From UBA12481 sp942493265 (GTDB lineage Bacteria; Bacteroidota; Bacteroidia; Bacteroidales; UBA12481), in NCBI GenBank assembly GCA_942493265.1, contig OW818688.1, positions 2,790,001-2,854,000 on the forward strand: 64,000 bases of DNA, written 5' to 3'. The notes beneath the pieces were generated by a model. That model was not told the DNA's origin. It worked only from the letters and a program-made list of their open reading frames with translations, and did no database searches. A program made the position numbers and the translations under genes. Shown here one piece after another: positions 62,797 to 64,000 of the stretch (the stretch's first letter is position 1; each line of letters opens with the position of its first letter).

Positions 62797-63492
62797 ATGG
62801 AAAAGCCTGTTGTTCTGTACGTTGAGGATGATGAAACTTTGAAGTTTATTACTGCGGATAATCTCGAGCGTGAGCAATTTAGTGTGATTACCGCAACTGA
62901 TGGAATGGAAGCCTGGGATCTGTTCCGTAAGCAAACCCCGGATATCTGTGTGCTGGATGTCAACCTGCCGAAAATGGATGGGTTTACCCTTGCACGCCGC
63001 ATAAGGGAAGAAAATCAGGATGTGCCTATCATATTTGTAACGGCAAAATCATTAAAAGAAGATAAACTGGAAGGCTTGCTTCTGGGCGGTGATGATTATC
63101 TCATTAAACCATTCAGTATTGAGGAACTTATCCTCAAAATCCGGATATTCCTGCGACGCTCAAAATCAATCAACGAACCTTCCCAGCAATCCCTGATAAA
63201 GTTTGGTGAGTATACCCTCCATCCGGCAAAATTACTTCTGACCAGTTATGCAGGGGAGATTAAACTAACTTTCCGGGAAACTGAACTACTCAGTTTCTTT
63301 CTCAAAAATCAGGAAGTTCTTCTGGGCCGTGAACAAATACTCGAATCCGTCTGGGGCGGAAATGATTATTTTGCCGGCCGCAGTCTCGATGTCTATATAT
63401 CCCGTTTACGAAAATACCTCAGTACCGATCCGTCTGTGAAAATTGAAAACAGGCACGGAATCGGATTCCAGTTTATCCTGAAACCATCGTGA
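62797..63492 (+). CDS. OmpR-family response regulator, RprY-like
   Basis: 231 residues. The receiver domain (about 1-120) has the acidic pair EDDE, the phospho-acceptor in VCVLDVNLPKMDG, the switch threonine in IIFVTAKS and the lysine in DDYLIKPF. The winged-helix DNA-binding domain (about 135-230) ends with SLDVYISRLRKYLSTDPSVKIEN and GIGFQF. It is the cognate partner of the upstream kinase. The 4th residues of the receiver and helix are all conserved, so it should be active. Confidence 0.95.
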   Translation: MEKPVVLYVEDDETLKFITADNLEREQFSVITATDGMEAWDLFRKQTPDICVLDVNLPKMDGFTLARRIREENQDVPIIFVTAKSLKEDKLEGLLLGGDDYLIKPFSIEELILKIRIFLRRSKSINEPSQQSLIKFGEYTLHPAKLLLTSYAGEIKLTFRETELLSFFLKNQEVLLGREQILESVWGGNDYFAGRSLDVYISRLRKYLSTDPSVKIENRHGIGFQFILKPS

Positions 63493-63505
63493 TACAGTAA
63501 ATTTT

Positions 63506-63955
63506 CTATTTCGGCATCCCACCGAAAAATCGTTTGAGGTTCCGGTGAAACTTATGGAAACTGTCGGGCTTATGGTGCATGAGAATGCATTGTTTGGTTA
63601 CCAGATTGACATCTTTGCCTTTTAACAGCGCCAATGCCTCCGGAGTATCTGATGACTGCTGTATCCAGATGTTTTTTATCCCCCTGGCCAATGCATCTTC
63701 AACAACCTTGGCTGTTTGATCCTTTTTAGTCATGATCAGGAGAGATTTTACTTCTGCCGGCAAATGACTGATGTCGGCATAACAAGTTGTTCCATTGATA
63801 GATTCAATATTGGGATTAATCGGGATAATATTCAGCCCTTTGCGGGTAAGCTCCTCATAGGCTACCCGTCCGAATTTTTTCGGATTCCGTGAAACTCCTG
63901 CCATGGCGATGGGTTGGACGGCAAGAAATTGTTCGATTTGCAGTTTGGTTGTCAT
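63506..63955 (-). CDS. CoA-binding domain protein (YccU-like)
   Basis: 149 residues, a stand-alone Rossmann CoA-binding domain: AVQPIAMAGVSRNPKKFGRVAYEEL at the start, YADISHLPAEVKSLLIMTKKDQT, IKNIWIQQSSDTPEAL and the conserved CILMHH near the end. Such proteins bind acyl-CoA or related nucleotides and their role is unclear. The gene is convergent to the response regulator with 13 bases between. It has no signal peptide. Confidence 0.9.
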   Translation of the reverse strand: MTTKLQIEQFLAVQPIAMAGVSRNPKKFGRVAYEELTRKGLNIIPINPNIESINGTTCYADISHLPAEVKSLLIMTKKDQTAKVVEDALARGIKNIWIQQSSDTPEALALLKGKDVNLVTKQCILMHHKPDSFHKFHRNLKRFFGGMPK

Positions 63956-64000
63956 GGGTATTAAAATTTGACCAAAGTTAAAAAATCTAATTTGCTTCTT

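Overview
The window reads as a Bacteroidota chromosome segment, most likely from an environmental or gut anaerobe of the Bacteroidales type. The evidence is a SusC/SusD pair, many SPII lipoproteins with CKK/CEK starts, a protease with a type IX secretion (T9SS) tail, GH92/GH144/GH172-type enzymes, a PPi-dependent phosphofructokinase, and several -7 elements of the TAnnTTTG type used by this phylum. No rRNA, tRNA, CRISPR array, insertion sequence or phage gene was seen. There is no gene-free stretch longer than 300 bases.

Layout. (1) 1-1.4 kb: the 3'-truncated end of a secreted propeller-like protein and a TerC-family membrane protein. (2) 1.6-14.5 kb, plus strand: a polysaccharide utilisation locus with GH144-type glucanase, SusC, SusD, two tandem Big_5+LamG surface lipoproteins, a second GH144-type enzyme with N-terminal Ig domains, and a GH3 beta-glucosidase. 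The expected substrate is a beta-1,2-glucan (inference from GH144+GH3). (3) 14.5-19.6 kb, minus: a tight operon pdxB-gnd-uxaC-uxaE. (4) 19.7-23.9 kb: an M6-like T9SS protease and a convergent Ig-like lipoprotein sharing a terminator. (5) 24.1-28.5 kb, minus: SDR (fructuronate/mannonate oxidoreductase-like), PPi-phosphofructokinase, HAD hydrolase and a LarA-type nickel racemase with all core residues in place. (6) 28.7-34.3 kb: TorF-like porin coupled to a CHASE4 histidine kinase, a FucP/GluP-like sugar transporter with a large inverted repeat over its promoter, an unknown alpha/alpha-toroid-like protein, and a lipocalin. (7) 34.4-37.6 kb: a Cys-rich Crp/Fnr regulator divergent from a multiheme cytochrome c lipoprotein and a tandem-rhodanese lipoprotein, with two FNR-like inverted repeats between them. 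(8) 37.9-57.6 kb: a lipoprotein with a cysteine-peptidase-like pattern, then a glycan cluster without SusC/D (GH92, two 6-bladed propellers, ThuA-DUF6807, GH172-DUF6067 fusion, GH38-like DUF5054, GH67N-CBM6-GH29 fusion). (9) 57.5-64 kb: an aminoglycoside-phosphotransferase-like/class-III aminotransferase fusion whose linker is a 12-unit 9-bp minisatellite, a lysoplasmalogenase-like protein, a DUF1573 protein, an RprX/RprY-like two-component system and a CoA-binding protein.

Two ideas stand out. First, the uronate genes (uxaC, uxaE, SDR) sit with gnd and a LarA-family epimerase, while uxuA (mannonate dehydratase) and KDG kinase are absent from the window. This suggests a route uronate -> fructuronate -> mannonate -> gluconate -> 6-phosphogluconate -> ribulose-5-phosphate; the epimerase specificity and a gluconate kinase are unproven. 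Second, the cytochrome/rhodanese/Fnr island looks like a redox-controlled sulfur or extracellular electron-transfer module. In addition, short repeat families have entered coding sequence at least three times: the GH92 signal-peptide region, the GH172-DUF6067 linker and the aminotransferase linker.
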